Assembly (NCBI GenBank): GCA_033085395.1
Contig: JANQBS010000001.1
Span: 620,001 to 684,000, forward strand
Direction of reading: 5' to 3'
Length of the DNA: 64,000 nt
From: Xanthoparmelia taractica
Taxonomy: Eukaryota > Ascomycota > Lecanoromycetes > Lecanorales > Parmeliaceae
A program made the translations under genes and the position numbers. The notes beneath the pieces were generated by a model that was given only the letters and a program-made list of their open reading frames with translations, had not been told where the DNA came from and made no database searches. Shown here piece after piece: positions 11,238-23,905 of this stretch (position 1 is the stretch's first letter; each line of letters opens with the position of its first letter).

Positions 11238-12433
11238 GGATTCACGGCGCCAGTAAGATTCTGTCCGGTTGAATGGAATCGGTCATTGTAAGGGTTTTGG
11301 CACGAGATCACCGTCTAGAACGCGAGATCTTCGGACTCGCATGTAAATAATCCAATGCCTAGACTGACTGGTACAATTAGCGACTTCTGGATGGATCTTG
11401 TCAAGGAAGAACGACGGACGAAACGACAAGGTAGCGCCATACCTCAAGGCATGATGACTAAGATTTGGCCTAGGATGCAGAGCGGCTGCGCTAGCTATTA
11501 ATCGGCATAGCGTCAATCAAACTGCGATCCAATCAATGAGCATCTACAAGAAAGCATCACCAACCTCGTCCATATATAACCACCTCACCCTCTCCATGCT
11601 ATCCCTTCTCTCTTACTTCCACACATACACACAGCTAACCCATCGCACAACTTGCTATTCCCAACCCTCTTGCATCACTCACCATACACCTTCTATCCGT
11701 ACACCTTCTATCTGGTATGGGCTCCAGAGTCGTTGAGGTGCGTAATTCGTACGAAGACCTTGATGATCGTTGCAAGCGATTGACGGATGGGGATCGATTG
11801 GTTGTTTGAATGCTTTGGTGGATTTCACTTCAGCTGCAGTGGGAGAGATATGTGATAGATTGGGTGGGTGGGTGGTTGGTTGGTTGGTTGGTTGGTTGAA
11901 TGTTGGGATAAGGAATAGCAAGGGAAGGGAAGAAGAGGAAGGGGAGGCAAGGAAAGGAAAGGAAAGAAAAGGAAAGAAATTAATTGGGAGGCTATACTAT
12001 GTCAGAAACTTTCACGCCTCAAGAAATGTGGAACAGTTCATGATTTACGCCCATTTATGCGGTGGTGCAGCTCTAAACCTCCGTACGGTTGGGTTAAGAT
12101 CGGAGTTGTTAAAGATGAGCGTGCTGGAAGAATCAATCTGCTTTAAGGGTCATAAATGTCCTGGCATGGCCATTAATTGGACTCGAGTCAGAAGAAGGGC
12201 CTTTGAGAGTCAAAGAGATTGGTCGTCCATGGGAGCGGAAGAAGCTTTAATAAGTGACTACGTGCCAGGCACATGGCTAGGTATAACGACCTTTCGCCCC
12301 TTTCACGTCAACAGCATTCTGGAAAGTTCCAACGCACCAATCACCTTACTACTCTTTGCCTTCCCCAACCATTGAGGTCATGCCGCAACTACTTCCACCA
12401 TCTAAAAGAGTGTCTTGTACCAACACCACCCCT
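11238..12433. other. Spacer between dead PKS and tad1
   Basis: No supported gene. It holds the (GGGT/GGTT)n tract at 11861-11898 and a purine-rich run at about 11920-11980. A 201-codon + strand open frame covers much of it, but it resembles no family and runs through the repeats. The tad1 promoter should lie in the first few hundred bases. Confidence 0.5.
11861..11898. repeat. (GGGT/GGTT)n microsatellite
   Basis: A GGGT run grading into six GGTT units, G/T-only on the + strand. Confidence 0.9.
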
Positions 12434-15400
12434 TCAAACGTCTTTCGCGTCCATCTTGAATATATTCTGGTTAACGAATCCCGATTTCCTCACAATCGTC
12501 GCGGCCAACGCCCGCAAGGAGCTACTGTTCAGAACCTCGAGCAGCTGCATTTTAGCGCCCAGTTCGCGCGCGATCCAGTTGCGGATGTCGACCGAGACCA
12601 GCGAGTCGAGCCCATAGGCAACAATTGGCTTCGATGGAACAATATCCTCTGCGGGGATCATGAGGATGGAGGAGAATTTGGCGGCGACGTTATCGTACAC
12701 GACTTGGGTTGCGCTCTCCATCGAGCGCGGTTGCTTTAGCAGATGGCTGGTCGGAATGGATGGCGCGTCTACTGACTCTTGCCGATGCCTGTCGACGATG
12801 GCGCGCCGGCAATGCGAAATCTTGGCATCGGCTGCCCAGTAGGGTTCGGGCAGGTTGGCCTCGAGCTTTAGACTAGTGACGCATTCATGGTCCGAGAATT
12901 TGGACGGTTGCCCGTCGATGGCGACTTTCAAGTATGCCAGGAATTCCTTTTCGCTCATGCCCTTCTCCCCATACGTGGCAGCGATAATCTCTTGCCGTTC
13001 GGTAGATTCTGCGATGTAACCGACTTCTGACACGGCTCCTAGATGGATCACAGTCGCTGGAAGATCTTGTGCTCTCCAGTGCGCAAAGGCCCCTAAGAAT
13101 GTGCTTGTCCTGGCGTACATCGCTTGTCCACGGCTGCCAATGACTCCAGCCACTGAGGAATGGAGTACGAAAAAGTCCAAGCCACTCTTGGGAAGACATC
13201 CGTGGAGGTTCCACGCTCCCTGGACTTTGGGCGTAACTACGGAGACGCAAACGTCGTGGCTGAGATGCTCAAACAACATGTCCTTGGGATCATCTGTCAG
13301 CTGTACCTTATGAAATAAAATGTGGACGAGACATACGTGGAGAACCATTGCCCCATGCACAACGCCCCGAATAGGAGGCATAGTAGCAGTGATGTCGTTT
13401 ATCATCTTTTTAACTTGATCTTGCTTTCCAACGTCGTATTGATAACCAACGATTTTAAACGGTATCTGTCTCTAATTCAGCGATCAGCTCGCAGACTTGG
13501 TGGCTAGCACGGCCACGACGTGATGCGAGCACAATGTTTTTCGCGCCTTGCTGCACGAGCCACCTCGCCATGCTTCGCCCTAGTCCACCAGCGCCTCCGG
13601 TGAGTATGTATGTGGTATCTGGGGGAAATGTAGAGTGCGGCAAGGTTGAAGGCATGACCCAGATGCGAGAGGTGAGTTCAATGATAGGAATAGCCTATCT
13701 AGCGTTTCAGACTTACCATGACTTCATCCTCCAATCCAGGTTCAAAGACAACTTTGCCTATGATGCTACCACTTTGCAAAGCACGGAACCCTTTTTTGAT
13801 GTCCTGGACAGAGAAGCTAGTTATCGGCGAAGCTGGTCTGACCGTTCCTTTTCGCAGGAGATCCATAACATCCGACAATAGACTTTGCACCAACTCGGGC
13901 TTTTCTTGGATGATCAGGACCAAGTCCACGGAAGCGAAAATCGTACAGTTTATGAACTGCGCCATTTTCAAGTCTCATGTTGGCCAGAATATCCCTTTTG
14001 CCGATCTCAATGAATCTTCCGAAACGAGCGAGACAGTTCCCGCCAGTCATGAGGTCGCCACCGAGAGAATTCAACACCATCTCGACGCCGTTATCGCCGG
14101 TGGCATTGCGTATATGTTTGCCAAACGCTGAATTCCGACTAGAAAAGATATGGTTATCTGCCAAGCCATAAGTTTCTTTAAGAAATTCTTTCTTCCTCTT
14201 GCTGCCAACAGTTGCGAACACTTCTGCCCCTAATATTTGAGCGAGTATGATCGCGGCTTGCCCAACGCCACCAGCTGCAGCATGGATGAGGATGCTCTGG
14301 CTGTGGTACAAACGCGCTACATTAACCAAGGAATGGTACGCAGTACAAAATATGACTGGTATCGACGCCGCAGTGGCGAAAGACATTTCCTCGGGGATCC
14401 TTTTCACGACCGACGAGTTGCAGATTAGGCTGGTTGAGTATGGATTACGAGGCAGAGCGCATACACGATCACCAACCTTAAGACGGGTGACCTCACTCCC
14501 AACATGGGCAACGATTCCGCTACACTCCCCGCCCATATTGTCCTCAATCTGGCCAAGAGCGACCAATACGTCCTTGAAGTTCAGGCCCATGGCCATGGTA
14601 TTGATTCATACGTCGTGAGTTCCCAGGGAGATGGTGGCTGCTTCGTGGTCCTCAAACTAGAAACTGTCCAAAGGACCGTTGCTCCTACTCTCATGGTCAG
14701 TGGACGGTCTGTCTGATAGGTTCGCTGTCTTTCCGGTCTGGGCTCTTGGGTCTCCCACGTAGGAATTTAGCCCTGAATTTTCGAACAGGCGAGGTACATG
14801 GAGAACACCGTTCCTTTCCGAAAACTCGAGGTCCATTTCACGTTGCGTCGGATTCGATTGGAAAGCTTCAACAAAAACTTCAGTGACAGCTTCAGCTGCG
14901 GCTATTGCTGGTAGTCTTTGGCGCTGGTCTAGAACTAGAGTTACGTATTTGACTATTGCATTCTCTGATCGAATCGCTCTGGCTAGACCAAGCACCATGT
15001 TAGCATTGGGATTTGCCGACTGCGTATATGCACCCTCAATGACCCAAAGAAGGCCTTTTGCTTGGCAAATGGTCTGAACTTGGGCAAATCGTTCAGGATC
15101 CATGTTGGTCAGGAAGGGACTTTCCTACTCATCGAGAAAAATATAGATGCTTTCTCTTAGGTTGGTCTTTACCGCCTCTACAAGACTCATTACTTGAGGA
15201 GCTAATCCAGTTGCAAGTTCAAGTCCGTTCCTTAGATCCGGAAGAGCAAGGCGGGTCGACTCTTTGCTGCAGATAATGATGACCTTGGCCGGAATATTCA
15301 CTTCGGTTGGGGTAAGGGCGGTGGAGAGCATCAGGCTTCCAGTGTGTACTTCTTCTCCAGGATAATCTTGGAGACTGACGTCGAGGCCGGAAACCCTGTT

Positions 15401-18400
15401 GCCTTGAGCAGAACACTCCACTCTGACTCGGATATCAAGGGACTATCCTGACGAGCTTCTTCCGTGCCTAGGTCTCCTTAGCTACAGGCGAGGACCATAT
15501 AGCTTATGCGAGAAAGAAGGGACAAATGTAAGAGGGACGACTTACTTAGCGACGTTCCAGGTAGCAATGCGAACGGGAATCGGCGGAGCACGTTCACAGT
15601 CTTTTCAAGGATGATCAATTTACCGCCGGGCTTGGGCAGAGTGCGAACATTCTCCATAGTCTGGTTTAAGCTTCGCGTGGCATGTAATACGTTTGCGGCA
15701 ATGGTTAGCTCAAGAGGTTTTTTTTCCACATCGAGGATTCGATATTCCACTAGTCCTTCCCAACTTTTAGAAGAACTTTCGCTGTGTCGAAAAAGCCACT
15801 TGAGATATCGGTAAAGTCATACCGTAAGAAACGCGGAGGCTTTTGCAAGCCGCCACCGAGAACTTGGAGAACGGGAAAGGTTGCTCCTCCGGTTCCCGCC
15901 CTAATTTCGAGGATTCTCAAGTGTGGATTTTGATGGGCGAGGAGATCTACGTAAGCAGCAGCTTGGGTGTAACTGCGGGCAAAGAAGTCCTCATCTCTGT
16001 AATACTTACCCAGAAGCTCATTATTCAGCATGATGGAGAGAGCATCAGTAGCTCCCAGCAGAATCTGGTCCAACCTTTCTCCAACTTCGCATATCAAAGT
16101 GCCAGCTGAACCCGACTGCCGCGCTTGCTCTATAATTTCTTGGCGCTCAATTGACTCAGAGGTGGCCATCGCTTGTTTGACAGGATAGAATTTGCTTTCT
16201 CCTGTTCGAGAAGGTTTCAAATCCACCTGTAAAACCCATTGTGGTGGTCCCTCATCGAGCTCTGTTGCTCTGGAGACAATTGCTGTAGCGCTTTGTTAAG
16301 AAAAATGCACGAGATTAATTTATGAATTTGAATTTTCTGCTTCTCAGAAGCTGAAATTGGCTCAAGACCGAGCATCGATTGACATGCTAATGGCTTGAGA
16401 CGATGAGCATGAGCTTTCCATTCTATGCTGAAGGACAACCCCGGATTTCATGATTGCGCGGCGGTATCCGAGATCCTTGTAACGGTGAGCCCTTGGATCT
16501 CAATGGCAAAGGCATTACCAGAGAGTTTAGGATCAACAACCGATATTGATGCCGTGGCTTGCTTCTTGGAGTCGCTACTATACTTTCGCTGCACACGGAG
16601 ACTCAGGGTCCCCCCTACGGTTTTGTTAATGTCATCAGAGATCATCATGCTATTGATGAACGAAGGCATGTAGGTTTCGTAGAAGTCCGAGAAGCTCGGA
16701 ATCAAAGTTGGCAAGATGATCTGAGCGCAGAGATCCAGAGTCACCGGGTGGATGACAAGCTCTGTTTGGAATTGGTGCGGCGTGAGAGCAGCGGTATCAG
16801 GAATCTGTACTGTACCAACCGCCCAGTCCCGCCCAACCTTGACATCCGAGAGACCCCGGAAAGGCTCACCACAATGCAAGTTAGCCTTCTCCACCACCTC
16901 ATATAGTCTCTGAGAGTCCACAGGGCTCTGATCTCTTGCTTCTGGGTCTGAGAGCTCCTTTCGCTGCCACGGCTGGTTTCTAGGGACACCGGAAGAGGAA
17001 ACATCGTCCGCAAGGTGTGAGTCCAAGTCATTACTGACAGCGATCATACCACGGCAATGCTCATTCCAGCCCCGATCAGGCATCCATGAGAAAATCCTAA
17101 ATTCGTCCCATTTCTCTGAGGAAGTCTTCGTGCTTCGGTTGTACGGTCGAAGGCTAGTCGTAATCTCGACATCTGTAGACTCAGGCACTATCAATGCACG
17201 ACTCAGAGACACCTCTCGAAACAAACAGTCGCGAAATCTTGTCCCCCTTGATGTAGCTCGCCTACGCATAGCCTCTATTGCCATGACCAGATACCCACTC
17301 ATTGGATACACTATGTTGCCTTGAACTTTGTGATGCCGTAGCCATGGCATCTCCTCTGTACGGATGATGTTTCTCCATTTCGGCTCAAGGTCGTTCGAGT
17401 CCGTAGTGAGAGCTCCCAGGATGTCATTTCGTACGCCTGATCTAAGTCGGTAAGTCTTGGCGATCCGAGACTCGTGCCAGTACGACTCCCTGTGTTTCAA
17501 GGATATGATGGAAGGTCGGTGAGTATTTCGGGCATTCGAGGGTCCTCCGTTGGAAAGTTGATCGCGGGTAGCTTCAAGTTGCATCCTTTGACAAACAAAG
17601 AAGCGGCCGTCTCGAGAGTTGTTTCAACAGCGTCTCGGCCTCTGACCAGAGTAGGCAGGTAATCTTGCTTCAACCCGGGCGCTTTGATAGCCATCAAGAT
17701 CTGCCTAGTAGGCCCTTTCAATGCTGAGTGAGGCCCAACTTCTATCAACACGCTTTTCTGTTCATTTAACGGTATGCCATCAGTCGAAGTACAGAAGCTT
17801 TCCAATGCCTGAGGAAATAAGACTGGCGATGTCAGGTTTTGACCCAGTAAGTGGGGTCTAGCTTGGAAGTTTCAACCAGGCAGCCCGTGACCGAAGAATG
17901 GAAAGCTATGCCACATGTACTTCGGGGCTTGGTGTCTCCTAGGAAGGATCTATAACACTCTGCGACAAGGCCCATGGTGGGAATGTATGCCACATCGCTA
18001 TGAAGCTTTCTGCTGAAGATCTTCTCAATCTTTGCCACTCGGTCCACTTCCGCAATTGCTTCCTCGTATCTAGAGAGTGTAAGACTTGTGGGGCTATTGA
18101 CGCAGGCCTTGACCACATTCTGGTTGAGATTCGTCTCTAGGAAATCGTTCAGTTCTATCTCGCTACCTCCAATAGCCAGCATTGCCCCCCGGAGCTGCGG
18201 ATATTGCTTTCTGAAAATTATGGTAGAGGCACCTCTGTGGTACGCAATTGACATGGCGGTATCTATGGACAACGCGCCAGCGGCATAAGCAGCGGCCATT
18301 TCGCCGCTTGAGTGCCCATTAACGCCAGCGGGCCGGATACCCCAGGATGAAAGCAATTCGACAAGCGCTATCTGCACTGCAGTGCAAGCTGGTTGGCTTA

Positions 18401-20733
18401 TGTAGGCGTGGTTGATGAGAGAGGAGTCTGCGTCCTTTGTCCACTCATCTGTGGCTGTTAGTGTGGGTCTGAACATGGACCATTGAACTCACAACTTACG
18501 AACAAGGGACCATTGAGCCCCCGTTCTAGTAAGGATAGATTGTGCTGTCAGCAGAACTGATGTGAAGACTGGGTACGTGCACATCAACTCGCGGCCCATA
18601 CCATACCTGGACAGATCACTTCCAATCGGCGTGCCTACTGGGATTTTGACTCGCCACTGAGCACCTTGACAAGTGAATATCAAGCCTATACGAGGCTCTA
18701 TCCCACTTCGTACCGGCACCACGTTAGTCATCCCAAGCGTTCTGTGGATCTCGTTCTGTGTTTTCACGCTAAGAGCGATCCTTCATGGAAACAAGGACCT
18801 CCGTTGCAAGGTAAGAGCTTGGCTGCTTAGAGGGCTTCTGTAAAAGGCTTCCGGGCGATCTTTCATGTGCTGAGCTAGGTCAACAGCCTGGGCCCTCGCG
18901 GACGATTCATCCTTGGCCGATAGGACTATCAGACGCCTTGTTTTACCAAGCTGATGTTGAGGCTTGATCATCTCCGCAACCGCTTTATCTTCCATGCCTG
19001 AGGCTGGCAGCATGACGTGCTTGGCGAGTTCTCGACGGATTGGAGGTTTTTCCTCCAAAACGAAATGTGCATTGGAATCCACAAATCCAAAATTGTTCAC
19101 TGAAGCCCGGCGTATTCTCGAACGCAGCCATGGGACCCCTTTGGAAGGGACCTGTTGAATGCTCAGCCAACACTCCCAAAAGCTGAGACTTCACGATCGA
19201 AATCCAGCGTGAGAGTAGAACCATTCTCGATTTGGGGTCACCATTAAATTTGTTTTACCTTCATGTTCTATTCCGAGAGAGGGATGTTTGGATTGAGCTT
19301 GTCAAAGTCGCAATTAGGCAGGATGAATCCTCTCTCAAGCATCAAGGTCGTTTTGATAATAGAAATAACACCACTTGCACCTTCTAAGTGGCCCACGTTT
19401 GATTTCAAGGAGCTAATATAAAAAGGCTGGGATGTTGCGGGTCGACTACCAAAGACGGCCCCAAGAGCAGCGGCTTCGATAGGATCTCCAACAGCAGTCC
19501 CTGTCCCATGACTTTCAATATACCCGGTTTCCAAGGGATCAAGGCGGATATCGTTGTAGACCGAGCTGATCAATGCCTCCTGAGCGTCACTACTTGGCAT
19601 GGTTATTCCTGGTGTCGTCCCATCCTGGTTTATACCGCTGTTGCGAATCAAATCCCGAAAATTATCACCATCGCGAAGCGCGTCCTTCAAGGTCTTTAAG
19701 ACTACACACCCAGCGCCTTCTCCCCGCCCATATCCATTGGCCGCTCGATGATCGAAGGCTTAAGAGTTTCCTTGAGGGGATAGAAGCCTTTATGTTTAGC
19801 ATTCATTCTGTATTAAGTGAGGAACATATTACCTTGACTTGGTGAAGGATATGAACTCGTCTGGTGTAATGAGGAGGCGGCAGCTCCCCACAACAGCCAC
19901 ACTCGCATCTTTACATCTCAAACTTTGACAGGCCAAGTGCATGGCTGTCAGACTCTATGAGCATGCAGTATCAATGGTCATGCTAGGACCGCGAAAGTCA
20001 AAAGAGTAGGAAGCCGGTTGGACATGAGCGAGTCTGCGCAACCGGTCGCTGCGAACATTGGTAGCGTATCAGTGTCTCTCTTAAGATGAACCCCATACTC
20101 GAGAGCGACATTCTTACAAAGACTCCAACATTATTGCGAGCAATCGCATGCAAAGGGATCGCAGCTAAGGGTAATCATCTCTAGCATGATACGTTATTGT
20201 GGATCCATTGCCTAAAGGAAGTCAATCCTGACGATGGGCTGACGTGGCTGTGATTGGAAGGCCACGAGCTTGATATGTACGAATGTACTCAAAATGGAAG
20301 CTTACCTTTGCTTCCGCCGCTGTTATCCGAAAGAATGGTGGGTCGAAAAGAGAGATGTCATCTCCAAAAAGTGACCGCCGATGGTACGAGACTGCTCTCG
20401 TCACTATGTTCGCCTCTCCAAGACGCTGGACTACTGTACACTCACCGTGCCGTGATTATCTGGATCTGGATGAGAGAATAACTCATGATTCAACCGAGTT
20501 TTAGGTATCTCCGACCACCCACTAGTCCCTTGAGCACACATCTGCCAAAGGTCGTCTGCACTCGAAACCTTCCCGGGAAGTCGACAAGCCATTCCAACGA
20601 CGGCGATAGGTTCTAATTGTTTACAATCTTTATTCGGTAGTGGAAACGAAACGGAGCTGCTATTGGCAACAGGAAGCGGCGGCGATGCTAAGTCTGCAGA
20701 CGCGCTGCTGGGAGTGTGAGTTGGGGTTGACAT
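12434..20733 (-). pseudogene. Highly reducing type I polyketide synthase, inactivated
   Basis: The domain order is KS-AT-DH-cMT-ER-KR-ACP. Landmarks are PIAVVGMACRLPG and DTACS in KS, GHSSGE in AT, HKVQGNIVYP in DH, EIRAGTGG in cMT, HAAAGGVGQAA in ER, TGGAGGLGRS in KR and YGLDSL in ACP. Length and order match a fully reducing fungal synthase. It cannot be translated. In-frame stops lie at 20194, 19955, 19760, 19268, 18783, 16448, 15125, 14657 and 14606. Frameshifts lie in KS (about 20010-20150, several), near 17835, 17500, 15755, 15407, 13955 and 13457. The acceptor near 13657 reads GG instead of AG. Homology resumes in the correct frame after each lesion, so the loss is recent in evolutionary terms. 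The ACP serine and AT active-site serine remain. The product cannot be deduced. Sequencing error is unlikely because many lesions are substitutions and the neighbours are clean. Confidence 0.94.
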
Positions 20734-21395
20734 TCTCTCTGCTGAGGTTTTCTGTCAAGGGAGAAGACCAGCTAACACTTCAAAGGGTCAACCACGGAAA
20801 ACGAAGAGAAGCTAAGTGAAACTTGGACCGGATAAGAGCAATGCCCTGAGAGAGAAACGGGGAGAACATATAATGACGAGCTACTTTGCCTACCCACTGT
20901 AACATTGTTGCCCCCCTCTTTCCCCAATCCCTGACCCCCACCTCCCCATAACCAACAATCACAGCTTTGAGTTTGCGCCAACTGCAGTTCCATGGCGCGC
21001 ATATAGCCTCCCTTCTTCGTTTAGATGCACGCATGATGATGTCCAAAGACGCATACACAGTTGCGAGTACTTATGCTACATTTCTGCGAGCTCGGGACGT
21101 CTCTAGCTTCCTTTGCCGCATTTGCAACACCTGTGAGGGACCTTTTCTCCGTGATACACAGACACTCCCACGTGATATCGTGGAGGCCATCTTCTTTGGA
21201 TGTTGCTTTTGGGGAATCTTTAGCCTAGAAATAAATTTGGCAGAAGGTCCTATCATGCGGACTGAGCTACGACTTCCAGAAAGCAAATTGGCAAATCTAC
21301 CGAAGCAAGCGATCTATCAATCATCCAAGAGGCCAGGACATCCAATTAGTAGGCAAAGAACTTGCAACAGTCGGACTTGACATTCATCTGCGGTG
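20734..21395. other. Upstream region of PKS pseudogene
   Basis: This stretch lies between the PKS start codon at 20733 and the 3' end of the hydrolase pseudogene at 21396. A 137-codon + strand open frame (20967-21380) lacks family resemblance. The former PKS promoter must have been here; I can assign no specific regulatory motif. Confidence 0.45.
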
Positions 21396-22260
21396 TTAGA
21401 CCTTTTCGACTTGCTGAACCATCTGCCGCACGAGCTGTGTCAGATTTGACACTGTCTTAGGATCCCAAACTAATTGGGGCCCTTTTGCATGGTCAAAAAT
21501 CACGGCGCTTTCGGGATCGCACAGGTTGTATAGAGCCAAACTGGCTTCGATGAAAGGGTCTGATGCTCCGATTACGTGACAAGTTGGCAGGTCAAAGACT
21601 TGACCGACTTCATAAAATAGCAGCCTTCCCTTCCCGTCAAAGCTGTGAGGGGGGTGTTCCGCAGAGAAAAAGCGCCATCTTGAACATACTAGTGCGTCCA
21701 GCGGCCTGGCAAATCCTGATATGATTGGCGAGTACTGTCGCGGCCACGTCTGCTCCATGAGAAAAGCCGAGAATCCCCTGGAATAGTCCTTCGTCCTCCA
21801 AAATATTTATGAGCCGATCGATGTCAGCGGCCATCCGCGCCTCATGGCCAATGGATGATGGCGGTGGAAATATATTCCGCACGGTTTCCTCAGGAGTGTT
21901 ACCGGTAGGAGTTAGGTTACGGACGAGACCATGCTCCTCGATTCCTCCCGCCGAAGTGTTTGCTCAGAAAGTTAGATAATGGGAGAGCCGAAAAAGTCGT
22001 CGTATACAGGTGGCGGAGCCACGTGGTAGGAAGCTTGAATGAAATGGAATGTCGTGGTCTTGTCTTTCTCAAGTTCGTGTGTCAGGGGTACTAAGAGCCA
22101 CCGTCAGTTATGGTGGCCATCTAGGCGTTTGATCGTTTGCAACAAATTTGCGTTCGAAAGTTCTTGCCATTCGTTAGCGGGGAGGTGATCTAGTCACAAC
22201 CGAGGTGTAGGGTTTGTACCTCTGCGTTGCCTGCACCACCATGCACGCACAAGATTCAAA
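21396..22260 (-). pseudogene. FSH/LovG-type serine hydrolase, inactivated
   Basis: Fragments of one FSH1-family alpha/beta hydrolase follow one another in different frames. The N-terminal block ILCVHGGAGNAE is near 22220-22255. A segment with FHFIQASYHVAPPPVYDDFFG is near 21990-22060. The nucleophile block GILGFSHGADVAA is near 21745, and a C-terminal block with HVIGASDPF is near 21560. Stops and frame changes separate them. The clearest is a run of six G's at 21649-21654, where one base too many shifts the frame after FLCGTPP. The usual catalytic Gly-His near the C-terminus reads Gly-Pro. LovG-like members release the chain from highly reducing synthases. Its place next to the dead PKS, on the same strand, suggests it was the partner thioesterase. 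Intron boundaries between the first two fragments are uncertain. Confidence 0.8.
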
Positions 22261-23905
22261 CCCAGACTAGTAATGAGATTAGTGTGGGAAGGCCGATATT
22301 GCGAGACGATAATAAGAGGGCTCAGCGAAAGGCAAGATTGCTAGGACTTCAGATGAAGAGAAGATGAATGCACAGGGTGCAGGACCATATGACCGACTTT
22401 AAATCTTTGGACCTTGAACATGAAATGCTTCTCGAGCCCCAACGCCGCTTGTCATCCGGTACCAACGGGTATCCTCATTTCCCCAAAAAGTACAGTTGAG
22501 GAGGGGTCGGGTAACCCCGCACAAGAACGCCCTCCTTCCGCAGATCTGATGCAGTCATGCATTCTGCTGAGGATAAATTCCCATAATTTGATACAATCCG
22601 TCTCAGGGTCTCCAGGGTCCCCTTGGCGATGCGGGGGTATTCCTGATCCCGTCGACTGGAGCGCGCTCTGCTGATTACATCGCACGTATTGTCGCTAGCA
22701 GGCGATGTAATTGAATACCGGTTTGGTGATACATCCCACTAGTTGCATATATGCTTTGTTTCTAACCCAAAGTCTCTGAAGTGTTTGGGGCGTAGAGTTC
22801 CATTAGATCTCATCGAGGCTACGGAGGACCTTTGGGCATGCACGAAGCGCCAGGACGCATCCGAACAGGAAACGATTTCCGTTGAACGATGTTCACAGCT
22901 ACCGAGAGACGAGGCTCGGTGCTTCGTCGCCGCTTTGCGGGATGACGCCGACCGTTAACGGTGCATGAACGGATTTTAGAGGCCACCACCCACCTACTGA
23001 CGGCCCCGTATGCACGTAAATAGTACCGATCATGATACCGATCAAATGACAGACAGCCACGTCGAGGCGTAGGTATATAATATACCTGATTCAGAGTGTG
23101 AGGGAGGATGAAGATGATAAATGGGTGGTTGATAGAATGACAAGTAAGGTACTTCGTTGTGCTCCTTCTACTCTAGGGAAATAGCCACGCACAGCACCAG
23201 CACAGTATTAACCCTAAGCTAAGGACAAGAGCCTTGGCAAACGTAGTAATTTTGACGCAAAACACCTACCTTATGCTGCGGTGCCAAATAGGTGCTCATG
23301 CTATCGATGTAAAGTATACAGCTACTGAAAGGTCAACTTCCAGAACGGCCCCCCGCCTCCGACACTCCGGCCTACACACCCTCTAGACCCGATTCCAGGG
23401 ATAACTCAGCAGATGGCTGGCCCTGATCCAAGCTATAATGCAGCAAAGGTGAGGAGACGTCCTGTAACGAAGAGCCTGAAATGGAGAACCCGCCCGACTT
23501 TGAGTTTCTGGGTCATCATGGGACTCATCGGCTTCCTTGGGATTACGTGAATTGCTGCCCATGCCAAGGGCCCTGCGCCCAGATCTTTGGTTTACCCCCA
23601 TCCGAAGGGTTGGCCACTCAACAGCTAGGTACCTACCTAGGTTACGAAGTGGCCAGAACAAGTCGCAACCTCGAGGCTTGGCAGCGGAGAATTAGGTTCC
23701 CTTAGTGTCAAAAGGTCGAGTGCCGGGAGTAGGGTTAGGGCTGGATCAAACGGCTCGGGCGGCGCCTCCCCGCCTTTTGATCGGGTTTACCAGCTAAGAC
23801 GACCTCGACGTGAATGCTCCTTCTTGAAATACAGTCCAGTTTCACGAGTAGGATGCCGCTGCCTAGCTGAGCTCTCGTTAGTTCTGATAAGAAGGACTTC
23901 CAAAG
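22261..23905. other. Intergenic region right of the dead cluster
   Basis: No protein-like frame or RNA gene is recognised. Short open frames at 22414-22674 and 22743-22958 have no family features. This spacer marks the right border of the decayed biosynthetic locus before conserved genes resume. Confidence 0.45.

Noticed and set aside
11770..12375. 201-codon + strand frame
   Set aside because: It runs through a GGTT microsatellite and a purine tract, and no domain is recognisable.
12434..20733. PKS breaks as sequencing errors
   Set aside because: Some indels lie in short homopolymers, but nine in-frame stops are substitutions or sit in non-homopolymer context, and more than ten neighbouring genes show no errors.
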